This document shows positions 41,535-50,511 of a DNA stretch of 64,000 nucleotides, piece after piece. The DNA comes from DASUAL01 sp035763805 (lineage in GTDB: Bacteria > Gemmatimonadota > Gemmatimonadetes > Gemmatimonadales > GWC2-71-9): contig DASUAL010000067.1 in NCBI GenBank assembly GCA_035763805.1, positions 1-64,000 of the forward strand, read 5' to 3'. The notes beneath the pieces are model-generated. The model was not told the origin of the DNA, did not search any database, and saw only the letters and a program-made list of their open reading frames with translations. Made by a program: the position numbers and the translations under genes. Positions within the stretch are counted from its first letter, which is position 1; each line of letters begins with the position of its first letter.

Positions 41535-42320
41535 CTAGTCTTCGAGGCCGTCGCGATCGTCGTCTTCGAACGCGTGGAAGGACAGCTTGATGTTGTCGGC
41601 TACGACGCTCTCGTTCGTCTGGCCCTTGTTGGCCGACGCCGGGTCGACGAGCGCCGTCTTGCCGCTGTTGAGAAACCAGTCCGCGATGTCGACACGGAGC
41701 GTCACAGTCAGCGTCTGGCCCGCAGCGACGCTCATCGGCGGCACCAGGCTCATCTGCTGGCCCTGGTCGATGTCGGTGGTGTAGACGAAGTCGCTACGGT
41801 TCCCCGCCTGGCTATACGTACCCGTGGCGCGGATCGAAATCGCCGCGAAATCGGGATGCGCCGCGATGAACGCCGCGTCGTCACTCGAGCCGGGCTTGTG
41901 GATCTCGAACTCGAGCTCGTCGTAGGTGCCCGGCGTGGCGTTCACGCTCACCTGCTGCGCGATCGCTGTGGCGCCGAGGGGGAGTGAAACGAGCATGGCG
42001 CCGGTCTCGAACTCCTCGCAGTCGTCGTTGCCGACGACGGCATCGCACGACGTCGCGTCGATCTTCTTCAGCTCGATCTTCTTCAGGACAAGCTCGACCG
42101 AGCGGACGATGACGCTGTCGTCGCCGAGCACGATCACCGTGCTGTCACCCGCGGCGACGACGCTCGGCGCCACCACGGCCCCGGAGAACGGCGTCGGGCC
42201 GAGGGGGACCGCGGCAGACCGGGACGTAAGCGCGAAACTCAGCGAGCCGGTGGTGCTGTCGGAGCAAGCAACCATCACCGCGACCGGCAGCAGCAGCGCA
42301 AGACTCTTCACGATCTTCAT
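41535..42320 (-). CDS. DUF4382-like lipoprotein
   Basis: A 261-residue lipoprotein: signal SLALLLPVAVMVAC with lipobox cysteine at about residue 19, then a beta-sandwich-like domain with IVRSVELVLKKIELKKID, a pattern seen in DUF4382 proteins, and TYDELEFEIHKP. It ends with an acidic tail (EDDDRDGLED). The family has no known function; many members sit on the surface of Bacteroidota and related bacteria. GGAGGAAAT lies just before the ATG. Acidic residues near the end and the Cys-Asp-Ala ... DDCEE segment hint at calcium binding or a disulfide, which is inference. Confidence 0.75.
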   Translation of the reverse strand: MKIVKSLALLLPVAVMVACSDSTTGSLSFALTSRSAAVPLGPTPFSGAVVAPSVVAAGDSTVIVLGDDSVIVRSVELVLKKIELKKIDATSCDAVVGNDDCEEFETGAMLVSLPLGATAIAQQVSVNATPGTYDELEFEIHKPGSSDDAAFIAAHPDFAAISIRATGTYSQAGNRSDFVYTTDIDQGQQMSLVPPMSVAAGQTLTVTLRVDIADWFLNSGKTALVDPASANKGQTNESVVADNIKLSFHAFEDDDRDGLED

Positions 42321-42557
42321 ATTTCCTCCAGGGCATCAAGAGGTGACGCGAGGGCGCCAACGCGCGTGAGGGTTTGGCAAGCCGTGTGCCGCAGCCCTGG
42401 GCACGCGGGGAGCTGCGTTCGAGCACGCCGTGTGATCGATCTCACGGATTCGACTGCAACGAATCGGCGCAGGGCCGCTCGCGGTGAGTCAATGCGCCCG
42501 ACGACCCTCGCCTCGACGGCATGAAGCCCTGAGAATCTCAGATAAAGGAGTCGCCGA

Positions 42558-43397
42558 ATGACCCCCCGCACGCAGGCAGAGAAGGCGCAGGTATTCCGTG
42601 CATTGCACGCCGGCCCGACGATCCTCGTCCTTCCCAATGCCTGGGACGTCGCGAGCGCCCGGCTCATCGAGGACGCCGGCTTCGCCGGGATCGCCACGTC
42701 CAGCGCCGGAGTGGCCTGGGCGCTCGGCTATCCGGACGGCGAGCGCATCACGCGCGCCGAGATGCTAGACGTGGTGCGCCGCATCGCGGCGGCGGTGCGC
42801 CTGCCGGTCACCGCCGACATGGAGGCGGGCTACGGCACCACCCCCGAGGCGGCCGCCGAGACCGCCCGGGGCGTGATCGCCGCCGGGGCGATCGGGCTGA
42901 ATCTGGAAGATGGGACGAACGAGGGTTCGCTCGTGGACGTCGTTCTGCACGTGGAGCGGATCCGAGCGGTGCGGGAAGCCGGCGCGGCCGCGGGGATCTC
43001 CGTCGTGGTGAACGCGCGGACCGACGCATTCGAAATGAAACAGTGGTCGCCCGCGGAGCGCTTTACCGCAGCCGTGCGACGCGCGAACCGCTACCGGGCG
43101 GCAGGCGCCGACTGCCTGTTCGTGCCCCACGTAAGCGACGCCGACACGATCGGCCGACTGGCCCGCGAGATCGAAGGACCGCTGAACGTAATCGCCGGCC
43201 CCCCAGCTCCGCCGATCCACGACCTCCAGCGTCTCGGCGTGCGCCGCGCGAGCCTCGGTCCGCGCGTCGTGCAGGCGACACTCGGGCTGATCCGCCGCAT
43301 CGCGGTCGAGCTGCGGGACCGCGGGACCTACGACGCGATGGCGGACCTGCTGATCCCCTTCGCAGAGATCCAGAGGTTGATCGCGGGCGCCCCTTGA
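42558..43397 (+). CDS. isocitrate lyase / PEP mutase superfamily protein
   Basis: A 279-residue TIM-barrel enzyme of the ICL/PEPM superfamily: ILVLPNAWDVASARLIEDAG, IATSSAGVAWALGYPDGE, VTADMEAGYG (magnesium-binding acidic residues) and GLNLEDGT. The KKCGH signature of isocitrate and methylisocitrate lyases, which supplies the catalytic cysteine, is absent from the expected loop, so this belongs to the broad phosphonomutase/oxaloacetate-hydrolase-like group with unknown substrate. AAGGAG lies seven bases before the ATG. Its stop overlaps the -35 of the promoter for the gltB leader. Confidence 0.9.
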   Translation: MTPRTQAEKAQVFRALHAGPTILVLPNAWDVASARLIEDAGFAGIATSSAGVAWALGYPDGERITRAEMLDVVRRIAAAVRLPVTADMEAGYGTTPEAAAETARGVIAAGAIGLNLEDGTNEGSLVDVVLHVERIRAVREAGAAAGISVVVNARTDAFEMKQWSPAERFTAAVRRANRYRAAGADCLFVPHVSDADTIGRLAREIEGPLNVIAGPPAPPIHDLQRLGVRRASLGPRVVQATLGLIRRIAVELRDRGTYDAMADLLIPFAEIQRLIAGAP

Positions 43398-43422
43398 CCG
43401 GCGCGAGGAGGAGATGTATGTT
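43394..43422 (+). promoter_or_regulatory. sigma-70-like promoter of the gltB leader
   Basis: TTGACC (43394-43399), a spacer of exactly 17 bases and TATGTT (43417-43422). Predicted start near 43430, at the head of an AT-rich stretch that stands out from its surroundings. Confidence 0.6.
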
Positions 43423-43638
43423 TATTCTATCACCTGAATATTAATACGAACCGGTTAATACCATCGGGTAGGTACACGTGAACGTCCGGACCCCGACCGC
43501 GAATCTGATTCCGAATCCGATTTGCCCCTCACACGGGAGCGACCGGCCGGCGTAGCGTGCAAGTGACCTAGGAACTTTCCCGGCCCGCTCCCTAACCAGA
43601 GCGGGCCTTTCTTTTTGGGCCTCGAGTCGGAGTGGCTG
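43423..43638 (+). ncRNA. gltB leader RNA or small RNA, family unknown
   Basis: About 210 bases from the predicted start to the gltB ATG without a supported gene. The first 50 bases are AT rich, with TTAATAC twice (43441-43447 and 43456-43462); the middle contains AATCTGATTCCGAATCC, and the region closes with an intrinsic terminator 22 bases before gltB. This is the form of a riboswitch or attenuator leader, or of a terminated small RNA. It does not match the glutamine-riboswitch or other conserved sequences I know. Confidence 0.45.
43582..43616 (+). terminator. intrinsic terminator directly before gltB
   Basis: GGCCCGCTC (43582-43590) and GAGCGGGCC (43599-43607) form a perfect 9-bp stem with an eight-base loop, followed by TTTCTTTTT (43608-43616). 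It is the clearest intrinsic terminator in the window and points into gltB, 22 bases before its ATG. Confidence 0.85.
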
Positions 43639-46600
43639 ATGCCCGCAGCTGACCGATCACGGTGGGCCAACCGCCGCGCGACGGAGCTCGACCCCTGGCG
43701 GGAGCAGGACGCCTGCGGCGTGGGGTTCGTGGCGCGAGCATCGGGCGAGCGCTCGGCGGACATCGTGTCCCTGGCCCTCCAGGCGCTCGCCCGCGTCGCC
43801 CACCGCGGCGCCGCCGCCACCGACAACTCGGGCGACGGCGCGGGCCTCCTGACCCAGATTCCATACCCTCTGTTCTACAAACAGGCCGCCAGCTTGGGGC
43901 TCGCCCTCGAGCCGGGCCAGCCGTTCGCCGTAGGTGCTTTCTTCTTGCCACCCGACCACGGGGCGCTGGGACGCGCCACCGCGATCATTGAGCAGGCGCT
44001 GCGCGCCGAGGGCCTGCCGGTGCTCGGCTGGCGCGACGTGCCGGTCGACACCGCCGTGCTCGGGCCGACCGCCCGCGCCACCTGCCCCGTCATTCGGCAG
44101 GCCATCATCGCCCCGCCCGCAGACTTCGGGCGCACGGACGAAGCCATGTGGGAGCGCTCGCTCTATCTCGCCCGCAAGAGCATCGAGCAGCGCATCGCCG
44201 ATACGGGCCCCGAGCTGCAGCCGTTCTTCGTGTGCTCGCTCTCGTGCCGGACGCTGGTCTATAAGGCGCTGCTCACCGGCACGCAGCTGCCTGCGTTCTT
44301 CCCAGACGTGAGGTCTCCCGACTTCGAGACGGCGATCGCGGTGTTCCACCAGCGCTACTCGACCAACACGAGCCCGAGCTGGCCGCTCGCGCAGCCCTTC
44401 CGGCTGATCGCCCACAACGGCGAGATCAACACCCTCTGGGGAAACCGGAACGCCATGAAGGCCCGCGAGCCGGCGCTGGCCTCGCTTCTCTGGGGCGACG
44501 GCGTCGATCGGTTGAAGCCCGTCATCTGGGCCGAGGGGAGCGACTCGGCGAGCCTCGATAACGCGCTCGAGCTGCTGGTGCGCTCCGGCCGCGATCCCGT
44601 GCACGCCCTGATGATGCTCGTCCCCGAGGCCCACGAGGGCGCCACCGAGATGGAGCCCGCGCTCCGCGGATTCTACGAGTTCCACGAGTGCCTGGTGGAG
44701 CCGTGGGACGGGCCGGCCGCGCTCGCGTTCACCGACGGCGTCCTTGCGGGATCCACCCTCGACCGGAACGGGTTGCGTCCGAGTCGCTACAAGATCACCC
44801 GCGACGGCCTCGTGGTCGCCGGGTCCGAGGTGGGGCTCGTCGACCTCGATCCGGTGGACGTGGTTGAGAGTGGCAGCCTCGGACCGGGCGAGCTGATCGT
44901 GGTGGACACTCGGCGCCAAGCGATCCTCCATAACGCGGAGGCGAAGCGCGAGGTCGCGCGTCGCCGGCCCTACGCGCGCTGGGCGGCGCGCTCGGTCCGG
45001 CCACTCCGGCCGATAGCCGGCACCGCGGCGGCGCCGCTCGATCGAGCGGAGCTCGTCACGCGCCAACTCGCGTTCGGCTGGAGCTTCGAGGACGTGCGCT
45101 TCGTCGTCGAGCCCATGGGGAGCGCCGGCCAGGACGCGGTCTGGAGCATGGGCGACGACGCGCCGATCCCACCGCTGTCGCGAATTCCCCAGAGTGTGTA
45201 CGCCTATCTCCGGCAGCGCTTCGCGCAGGTGACCAACCCGCCGATCGACCCGCTGCGGGAAGGGCTCGTGATGTCGCTGCGGATGCATCTGGGCCGCCGC
45301 GGCTCACTCCTGGCCGATCGCGCGACCGGCCTGCAGCTCGTCCGGAACGAGCACCCGGTGCTGCTCGAGGACGAGTTGGCCGCGCTGCGAACCCTCGCGG
45401 GCGTGCAGGCGCCCACACTCTCCGCGATCTGGAACCCCGCAACTGGCCCGGACGCGCTGCGCACCGCGGTGGATCTCCTGGGCCGCGCGGCGGCCCGCGC
45501 CGTCCGGCAGGGCGCGCGGATCGTGATCGTGAGCGACCGTGCTGCCGGCCGCGAGCACCCACCCGTGTCAATGCTGCTCGCCGTCGGCGCGGTGCACCAG
45601 CACCTCCTCGGGGAGGGCCTGCGGACGCGGGTCGGCCTCGTCGCCGAGGCGGGGGACGCCTGGGATGTGCACCATTTCGCGGCGTTGATCGGCTACGGCG
45701 CGGAAGCAGTGCACCCGTGGCTCGCGCTCGAATCGGTGCGGGTACAGTCGGGCGACGAGGCGCGCGACCGCTTCCGACGCGCCGCCGAGAAAGGGCTGCT
45801 CAAGATCCTCTCGAAGATGGGGATCTCGACCCTCTCTTCGTACTGCGGTGCCCAGATCTTCGAAGCGTTGGGCCTCGGGGCAGAGGTCATCGACCGGTGC
45901 TTCACCGGCACGGTCTCCACGATCGGCGGGATCGGGTTCACCGAAATCGCCGAGGACGTCCTGGCCCGCCACCACGCTGCGTATGCCGACGAACCCGGGG
46001 GCGTGTTGCCCGACCACGGCCGCGTGCGTTACCGCCGGGACGGCGAAGACCACGGCTGGTCGCCGCCACTCGTCACGGCGCTGCAGCGCGGTGGGTACTC
46101 CGCGTTCCTCGCCAAGGTCTCGGCGCGGCCGCCCGCCGGCCCGCGCGACCTGCTCTCGATCCGGGCCGGGACGCCGGTCTCAGCGGACGAGGTCGAGCCT
46201 GTGGAGGCGATCCGGCGGCGCTTCGTCTCGACCGCGATGTCGCTGGGCGCGCTCTCCCCAGAGGCCCACGCGACGGTCGCGATCGGGATGAACCGGATGG
46301 GGGCACGCTCGAACACGGGCGAAGGAGGGGAAGATCCCGACACGTACGTCCTGCTCCCGAACGGGGACCGTGCGGACAACAAGATCAAGCAGGTGGCATC
46401 GGGGCGCTTCGGGGTCACCACGCAGTACCTGGTGCGCGCCGAGGAGCTCGAGATCAAGATCGCCCAGGGCTCGAAGCCGGGCGAAGGCGGGCAGCTCCCG
46501 GGACACAAGGTCACGGCGTTGATCGCCCGCCTCAGGCACTCGGTGCCCGGCGTACCGCTCATCTCGCCGCCGCCGCACCACGACATCTACTCGATCGAGG

Positions 46601-48123
46601 ATCTGGCGCAGCTCATCCACGACCTGAAGCAGGTGAACCCGCGCGCGCGGATCGGCGTGAAGCTCGTTGCGGAGGCTGGCGTTGGGCGCGTGGCGACCGG
46701 CGTCGCGAAGGCGTACGCCGATTACGTCCTGATCTCGGGCCACAACGGGGGAACCGGAGCGTCGCCCCTCTCTTCCATCAAGCACGCGGGCTCCCCGTGG
46801 GAGCTCGGGCTCGCGGAGACGCAGGCGCTCCTCATCGAGAACGGGCTGCGCCACCGCATCGAGGTGCGGACGGACGGAGGCCTGCGCACCGGGCGCGACG
46901 TCGTGATCGCCGCGCTACTCGGCGCAGAGGCGTACGGGTTCGGGACGGCAGCGCTCGTGTCGATTGGCTGCGCGATGGCCCGGCAGTGCCACTTGAACAG
47001 CTGCCCGACGGGCATCGCCACCCAGCGGCCCGAGCTGCGCGCCAAGTTCCGCGGCACGCCGGAACAGGTGGTCGCCTACTTCACCTGGATCGCGGAGGAC
47101 GTGCAACGGATCCTCGCAGGCCTAGGCGCCCGGAGCTTGGACGAGATCATCGGCCGTGCGGACCTGCTCGAGCGTGTGGATCGCCCGGAGGTGCCGCGGG
47201 CGCAGATGCTCGACCTTTCCCTGCTCCTCGGCGAGCAGCCGGCCCGCGGCGAGCCCCGGCGTCGCACCGTTGACCGAAACAACCGCCCAGGGGTCCAGTC
47301 GCTCGACGACGAGATCCTCGGGGTCCTCGACTCCCGGCTCGAATCGGGTCGGGCATTCGCGGGCGTGTACGACATCGGCAACCATCACCTCACCGTCGGG
47401 GCGCGCATCGCGGGCCGGATCGTAGAGCGCTACGGCAGCGCCGGCCTTCCGCCCGGGACGGTCCGCCTCCGGTTCCGCGGGACCGCGGGCCAGAGCTTCG
47501 GCGCGTTCGCGGTGCCCGGAATGCAGCTCGAGCTCGAGGGAGAGGCCAACGACTACGTCGGCAAGGGGCTCTCGGGAGGGGAGATCGCGATCCGCCCGTT
47601 CCGTGAGGCGGCGTACGCCGCCGCGACCCACCGCAACGTCATCCTGGGGAACACCACGCTCTACGGGGCGACCGCCGGCAGGCTGTTCGCGGCGGGCCGG
47701 GCGGGCGACCGTTTCGCGGTGCGCAACTCCGGCACGGTCGCGGTGATCGAGGGCGCGGGGAACCACTGCTGCGAGTACATGACGGCCGGAGTCGTGGTGG
47801 TGCTGGGGGAGGTCGGGCGCAACTTCGGCGCGGGCATGTCGAACGGCGTCGCCTACGTGCTCGACGAGGCCGAAAACTTCGCGGCGCGCTGCAATCTCGA
47901 GCTCGTAGCCTTGCGCGGTCTCGAGGAGGCGGACGAGCGGCTCGTGCTGGAGCTCGTGCGCGAGCACGCCGCCAAAACCCGCAGTCCCCGGGCGCACGAG
48001 CTCCTCGGCGCCTGGGGGCGGTACCGCCCGCTGTTCCGCAAGATCGTTCCCCGCGAGGCCTCTGTGCCCGCCGCAGCGGCGAGCGACACGGCGATCGCCG
48101 TGTCCGCGGGAACGAATCCATAA
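43639..48123 (+). CDS. gltB: glutamate synthase large subunit
   Basis: A 1494-residue enzyme that makes two glutamates from glutamine and 2-oxoglutarate. Order of domains: a 25-residue propeptide ending before the catalytic Cys26 in QDACGVGFVA, class II glutamine amidotransferase to about 440, central domain (IPQSVYAYLRQRFAQVTNPP), FMN-binding TIM barrel (about 800-1180; GEGGEDP, SGHNGGTGASPLSSIKHAG) with the [3Fe-4S] cysteines of CAMARQCHLNSCPTG, and the C-terminal GXGXG helix (about 1240-1430; YVGKGLSGGEIAIRP). ATG 43639 has CGGAG upstream. No small subunit gltD follows; the porin gene is next. The leader with its terminator suggests regulated read-through. Confidence 0.95.
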   Translation: MPAADRSRWANRRATELDPWREQDACGVGFVARASGERSADIVSLALQALARVAHRGAAATDNSGDGAGLLTQIPYPLFYKQAASLGLALEPGQPFAVGAFFLPPDHGALGRATAIIEQALRAEGLPVLGWRDVPVDTAVLGPTARATCPVIRQAIIAPPADFGRTDEAMWERSLYLARKSIEQRIADTGPELQPFFVCSLSCRTLVYKALLTGTQLPAFFPDVRSPDFETAIAVFHQRYSTNTSPSWPLAQPFRLIAHNGEINTLWGNRNAMKAREPALASLLWGDGVDRLKPVIWAEGSDSASLDNALELLVRSGRDPVHALMMLVPEAHEGATEMEPALRGFYEFHECLVEPWDGPAALAFTDGVLAGSTLDRNGLRPSRYKITRDGLVVAGSEVGLVDLDPVDVVESGSLGPGELIVVDTRRQAILHNAEAKREVARRRPYARWAARSVRPLRPIAGTAAAPLDRAELVTRQLAFGWSFEDVRFVVEPMGSAGQDAVWSMGDDAPIPPLSRIPQSVYAYLRQRFAQVTNPPIDPLREGLVMSLRMHLGRRGSLLADRATGLQLVRNEHPVLLEDELAALRTLAGVQAPTLSAIWNPATGPDALRTAVDLLGRAAARAVRQGARIVIVSDRAAGREHPPVSMLLAVGAVHQHLLGEGLRTRVGLVAEAGDAWDVHHFAALIGYGAEAVHPWLALESVRVQSGDEARDRFRRAAEKGLLKILSKMGISTLSSYCGAQIFEALGLGAEVIDRCFTGTVSTIGGIGFTEIAEDVLARHHAAYADEPGGVLPDHGRVRYRRDGEDHGWSPPLVTALQRGGYSAFLAKVSARPPAGPRDLLSIRAGTPVSADEVEPVEAIRRRFVSTAMSLGALSPEAHATVAIGMNRMGARSNTGEGGEDPDTYVLLPNGDRADNKIKQVASGRFGVTTQYLVRAEELEIKIAQGSKPGEGGQLPGHKVTALIARLRHSVPGVPLISPPPHHDIYSIEDLAQLIHDLKQVNPRARIGVKLVAEAGVGRVATGVAKAYADYVLISGHNGGTGASPLSSIKHAGSPWELGLAETQALLIENGLRHRIEVRTDGGLRTGRDVVIAALLGAEAYGFGTAALVSIGCAMARQCHLNSCPTGIATQRPELRAKFRGTPEQVVAYFTWIAEDVQRILAGLGARSLDEIIGRADLLERVDRPEVPRAQMLDLSLLLGEQPARGEPRRRTVDRNNRPGVQSLDDEILGVLDSRLESGRAFAGVYDIGNHHLTVGARIAGRIVERYGSAGLPPGTVRLRFRGTAGQSFGAFAVPGMQLELEGEANDYVGKGLSGGEIAIRPFREAAYAAATHRNVILGNTTLYGATAGRLFAAGRAGDRFAVRNSGTVAVIEGAGNHCCEYMTAGVVVVLGEVGRNFGAGMSNGVAYVLDEAENFAARCNLELVALRGLEEADERLVLELVREHAAKTRSPRAHELLGAWGRYRPLFRKIVPREASVPAAAASDTAIAVSAGTNP

Positions 48124-48152
48124 CGTCAACCGCTCGACATCGGAGGGACACG

Positions 48153-49325
48153 ATGGCGAAACGCCGAAGAACAGGTGTGGGAGTCGTTCTAGGACTCACG
48201 TGCGTCGCAATGCCGCTCGCGGGTCAGGGGTCGTCACCGCCCGCCGGGGATTCTGCCGAGCCCGCGGCCGCACCGCCGTCCGCGAATGACCTCCCAGCCA
48301 CCCTTCGTGGCTTCAAGCTGTCCGGTTACGCCGAGGTGTCGTACTCGCAGACCACCGCGCCTGTGGGCGGCGCGATCGTCGGTCGCCTGTACGACCGCTT
48401 CGCGAACCAGTTCACCCTCAACGCGTTCAAGGTCACCGTGGACCGGCCCTACACGGCCGACCGCTGGGACGCGGGCTTCCACGCTGACGTCGTCGTCGGC
48501 CAGAACGCCGCCGTGTTGCAGTCCAGCGGGCTCAGCCTGGGCGCCGGTGGCGACGTCACCCAGCTCTACATCATCCTCAATGCGCCCACGGCGAACGGCA
48601 ACGGTCTCCAGTTCAAGGCAGGCAAGTTCGTCACGCAGCAAGGGCTCGAGGTGATCGAGACGGTGGCGAACCCGAATTGGTCGGAGGGCTTGCAGTTCGT
48701 GTACGTCGAGTGCTTCACCCACACCGGCGTGGAGGCAGCGTACAAGTTCAACCGGTTCGCGGACGCGCAGCTCCGGGTCTCGAACGGGTGGGACCGCGTC
48801 GTGGCCAACCAGGAGCACAAGTCGTTTATGGGTCGGGTGGGGCTGTACCCCGGCAGCGGCACGTCGATCGGGCTGCTGGGATTCCTCGGCGCCGAGCAGT
48901 CGGGGACCGATGCCAAGCGGTACGGCGGCGAGGTGCTGATCAATCAGAAAGTCGGCGCCGTTACGACGTGGCTCCAGGTGGATTACGGCAGGGAAGAGGC
49001 CAACCCGGCGCTGCCGGACTCGACGCGCGACGCGACGTGGTGGGCGGCTGGTGCGTGGGTCGCGTACGACCTCACGTCGACACTCGGGCTCGGCTTGCGG
49101 GCCGACTACTTGGACGACCGGGAGGGCGCACGCACGAGCGCTGCGTTCGGTCTCACCGCCGCGCCCCGACACATGCTATGGAGCGGTACCGCGACGCTGA
49201 ACGTGCGGAGCTGGCCCGGCACGCTACTCCGGCCAGAGCTCCGCTATGACCGCTCCAACCTGACGCCGTTCGACGGCAAACGCGATCAGCTCACCGTGAG
49301 CCTGAGCATCGCGTATCTGTACTGA
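48153..49325 (+). CDS. outer membrane beta-barrel porin (OmpL-like, BBP2 family)
   Basis: A 390-residue outer membrane protein. Signal peptide GVVLGLTCVAMPLAG, then amphipathic beta strands with the BBP2/OmpL features FKLSGYAEVSYSQ, NQFTLNAFKVTVDRP, AGFHADVVVGQNA, QFKAGKFVTQQGLEVIETVA and WSEGLQFVYVE. It ends with an aromatic residue (LSIAYLY) as outer membrane barrels do. ATCGGAGGGACACG precedes the ATG. It follows gltB by 29 bases and may be co-transcribed; a role in import of a nitrogen source would be logical but is inference. Confidence 0.9.
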   Translation: MAKRRRTGVGVVLGLTCVAMPLAGQGSSPPAGDSAEPAAAPPSANDLPATLRGFKLSGYAEVSYSQTTAPVGGAIVGRLYDRFANQFTLNAFKVTVDRPYTADRWDAGFHADVVVGQNAAVLQSSGLSLGAGGDVTQLYIILNAPTANGNGLQFKAGKFVTQQGLEVIETVANPNWSEGLQFVYVECFTHTGVEAAYKFNRFADAQLRVSNGWDRVVANQEHKSFMGRVGLYPGSGTSIGLLGFLGAEQSGTDAKRYGGEVLINQKVGAVTTWLQVDYGREEANPALPDSTRDATWWAAGAWVAYDLTSTLGLGLRADYLDDREGARTSAAFGLTAAPRHMLWSGTATLNVRSWPGTLLRPELRYDRSNLTPFDGKRDQLTVSLSIAYLY

Positions 49326-49335
49326 GGAGCGCGGC

Positions 49336-49632
49336 TCAGGCGTAGTCCTGAAAGGGTTCCGTCAAGAGCCGGATGTTGAGCGGCTTGTAGCGGAGTACGT
49401 GCGTCAGGCGGACCTCGTCGTCCACGCGCTCCACGCGCGTCTCGACGAGCTCGAACTCCTGCGCGTCGCTCAGCCCCATCGCGTTCAGCCGGGCGGCCTC
49501 TCCCTTGCACACGTCTCCGGGCGTGGGCTTGGGGTTGGGATATGCGTCTTCGTGGTGGGCGCGGAGCGCGTTCCAGTGCTCGTCGCCGGCCCGCTCCACC
49601 GACTCTCGGATATCGTCGCGGGTGAAGGGCAT
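49336..49632 (-). CDS. hypothetical protein
   Basis: A 98-residue soluble protein starting PFTRDDIRESVERAGDEHWN. It is rich in charged residues, with one cysteine (GDVCKGEA), no signal peptide and no membrane helix. ETRVERVDDEVRLTHVLRYKP suggests two beta strands. I do not recognise the family. It is convergent with the porin gene (10 bases apart), and the 115-base gap on its other side holds no feature I can support. Codon use is like its neighbours, which supports a real gene, but size and lack of known relatives keep confidence moderate. Confidence 0.6.
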   Translation of the reverse strand: MPFTRDDIRESVERAGDEHWNALRAHHEDAYPNPKPTPGDVCKGEAARLNAMGLSDAQEFELVETRVERVDDEVRLTHVLRYKPLNIRLLTEPFQDYA

Positions 49633-49747
49633 ACGTCTCGGAGCCGAAACTACCGGCCGTCAGCCCGGTGGCAACTCAGGCAGCGACCGCGACGCGGTAG
49701 ACATGACGCGCATCTTGCGCGGCACATTCCGTCGCCCGTGCCACGCG

Positions 49748-50470
49748 TCAGCGGGCTGGCAACTCCACGTGTAGATGGTCGGCGGTTCCCACGTGCCGCC
49801 GCGTCTCGAAGCCCATGGTCCACAAGTAGAGCTGTACCAGCCGGTTCTTCACGAAGCTCCGGCCGGCGGTACGGAGGTCGGCGGCGTGAACGTACCCGTC
49901 AGGCTGCCGGTAGTGCAGTGAGCCCTCGTTCACGGGGAGGCCGAGCGTGCCGTAGTCCCCGCGCCGACGCGCCACATCGGTGATCACGATGTCCCTGTCG
50001 ACGAGGATCCAGGTGCTGAGCGCCACGCGCAGCAGCGGATGGAGCGACGCGTAGTAGCCCCGCACGCCCTCCGACTTGGCATTCACGCTCGACAGGTACA
50101 CGAGGGTGTAGCCCACGTACGCGAGCACCAGCGGTAGCGCCACCCGCCGCGCGATGACGAACACTCGCGCCCGGCCCGTGAGGCGCTGCGACAGCCACGC
50201 CGCGTAGGCTGTGACGACGACCACCATGCCGCACACTCCCACCACCAGGGCGAGCCACGTCGGAGAGCGGAAGTGGGAATACCAGAGCACGGACACCCGC
50301 ACGAGGATGAGGAACGGCAGGACGGCGAAGAGCAGGAGCTTCGCGACCACGCCCAGCACGCGGGGCGCGACGGGTGCCCGCGCGCGCACCGGCGCGGGCG
50401 GCGCGGCGAGTTGCGCTTCGAGCCGCGCCCACTCCCGCAGCGCAGCGAGCTTGAGATCAGAGTTCACCAC
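49748..50470 (-). CDS. membrane protein with possible M15/VanY-like peptidase motif
   Basis: A 240-residue protein with three hydrophobic segments: residues about 40-60 (LLFAVLPFLILVRVSVLW), 70-92 (WLALVVGVCGMVVVVTAYAAW) and 110-130 (VALPLVLAYVGYTLVYLSS). The C-terminal 110 residues look like a soluble domain with GSLHYRQPDGYVHAADLRT and, near the end, TADHLHVELP. The pattern S-x-H ... A-x-D ... H-x-H resembles zinc D-Ala-D-Ala peptidases of the M15/VanY type, which would fit a cell-wall role, but the order is not canonical and I am not sure. Start is GTG. A long hairpin separates it from the upstream VPS10-like gene. Confidence 0.65.
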   Translation of the reverse strand: MVNSDLKLAALREWARLEAQLAAPPAPVRARAPVAPRVLGVVAKLLLFAVLPFLILVRVSVLWYSHFRSPTWLALVVGVCGMVVVVTAYAAWLSQRLTGRARVFVIARRVALPLVLAYVGYTLVYLSSVNAKSEGVRGYYASLHPLLRVALSTWILVDRDIVITDVARRRGDYGTLGLPVNEGSLHYRQPDGYVHAADLRTAGRSFVKNRLVQLYLWTMGFETRRHVGTADHLHVELPAR

Positions 50471-50511
50471 CGGCTCGCCCTACGCGCAACGGCCGCCGGG
50501 GATTCCGATTG

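Noticed and set aside
38996..41590. Long plus-strand frame opposite the DPP IV-like gene
   Set aside because: Antisense shadow of a conserved peptidase; no start signal or domain.
43414..43444. Short leader peptides (MYVYSIT or MFILSPEY) before gltB
   Set aside because: They would start at or before the predicted transcription start and have no run of regulatory codons.
43495..43530. tRNA-like T-arm (GATTCCGAATCC) in the gltB leader
   Set aside because: No acceptor stem, anticodon arm or D-loop could be placed around it.
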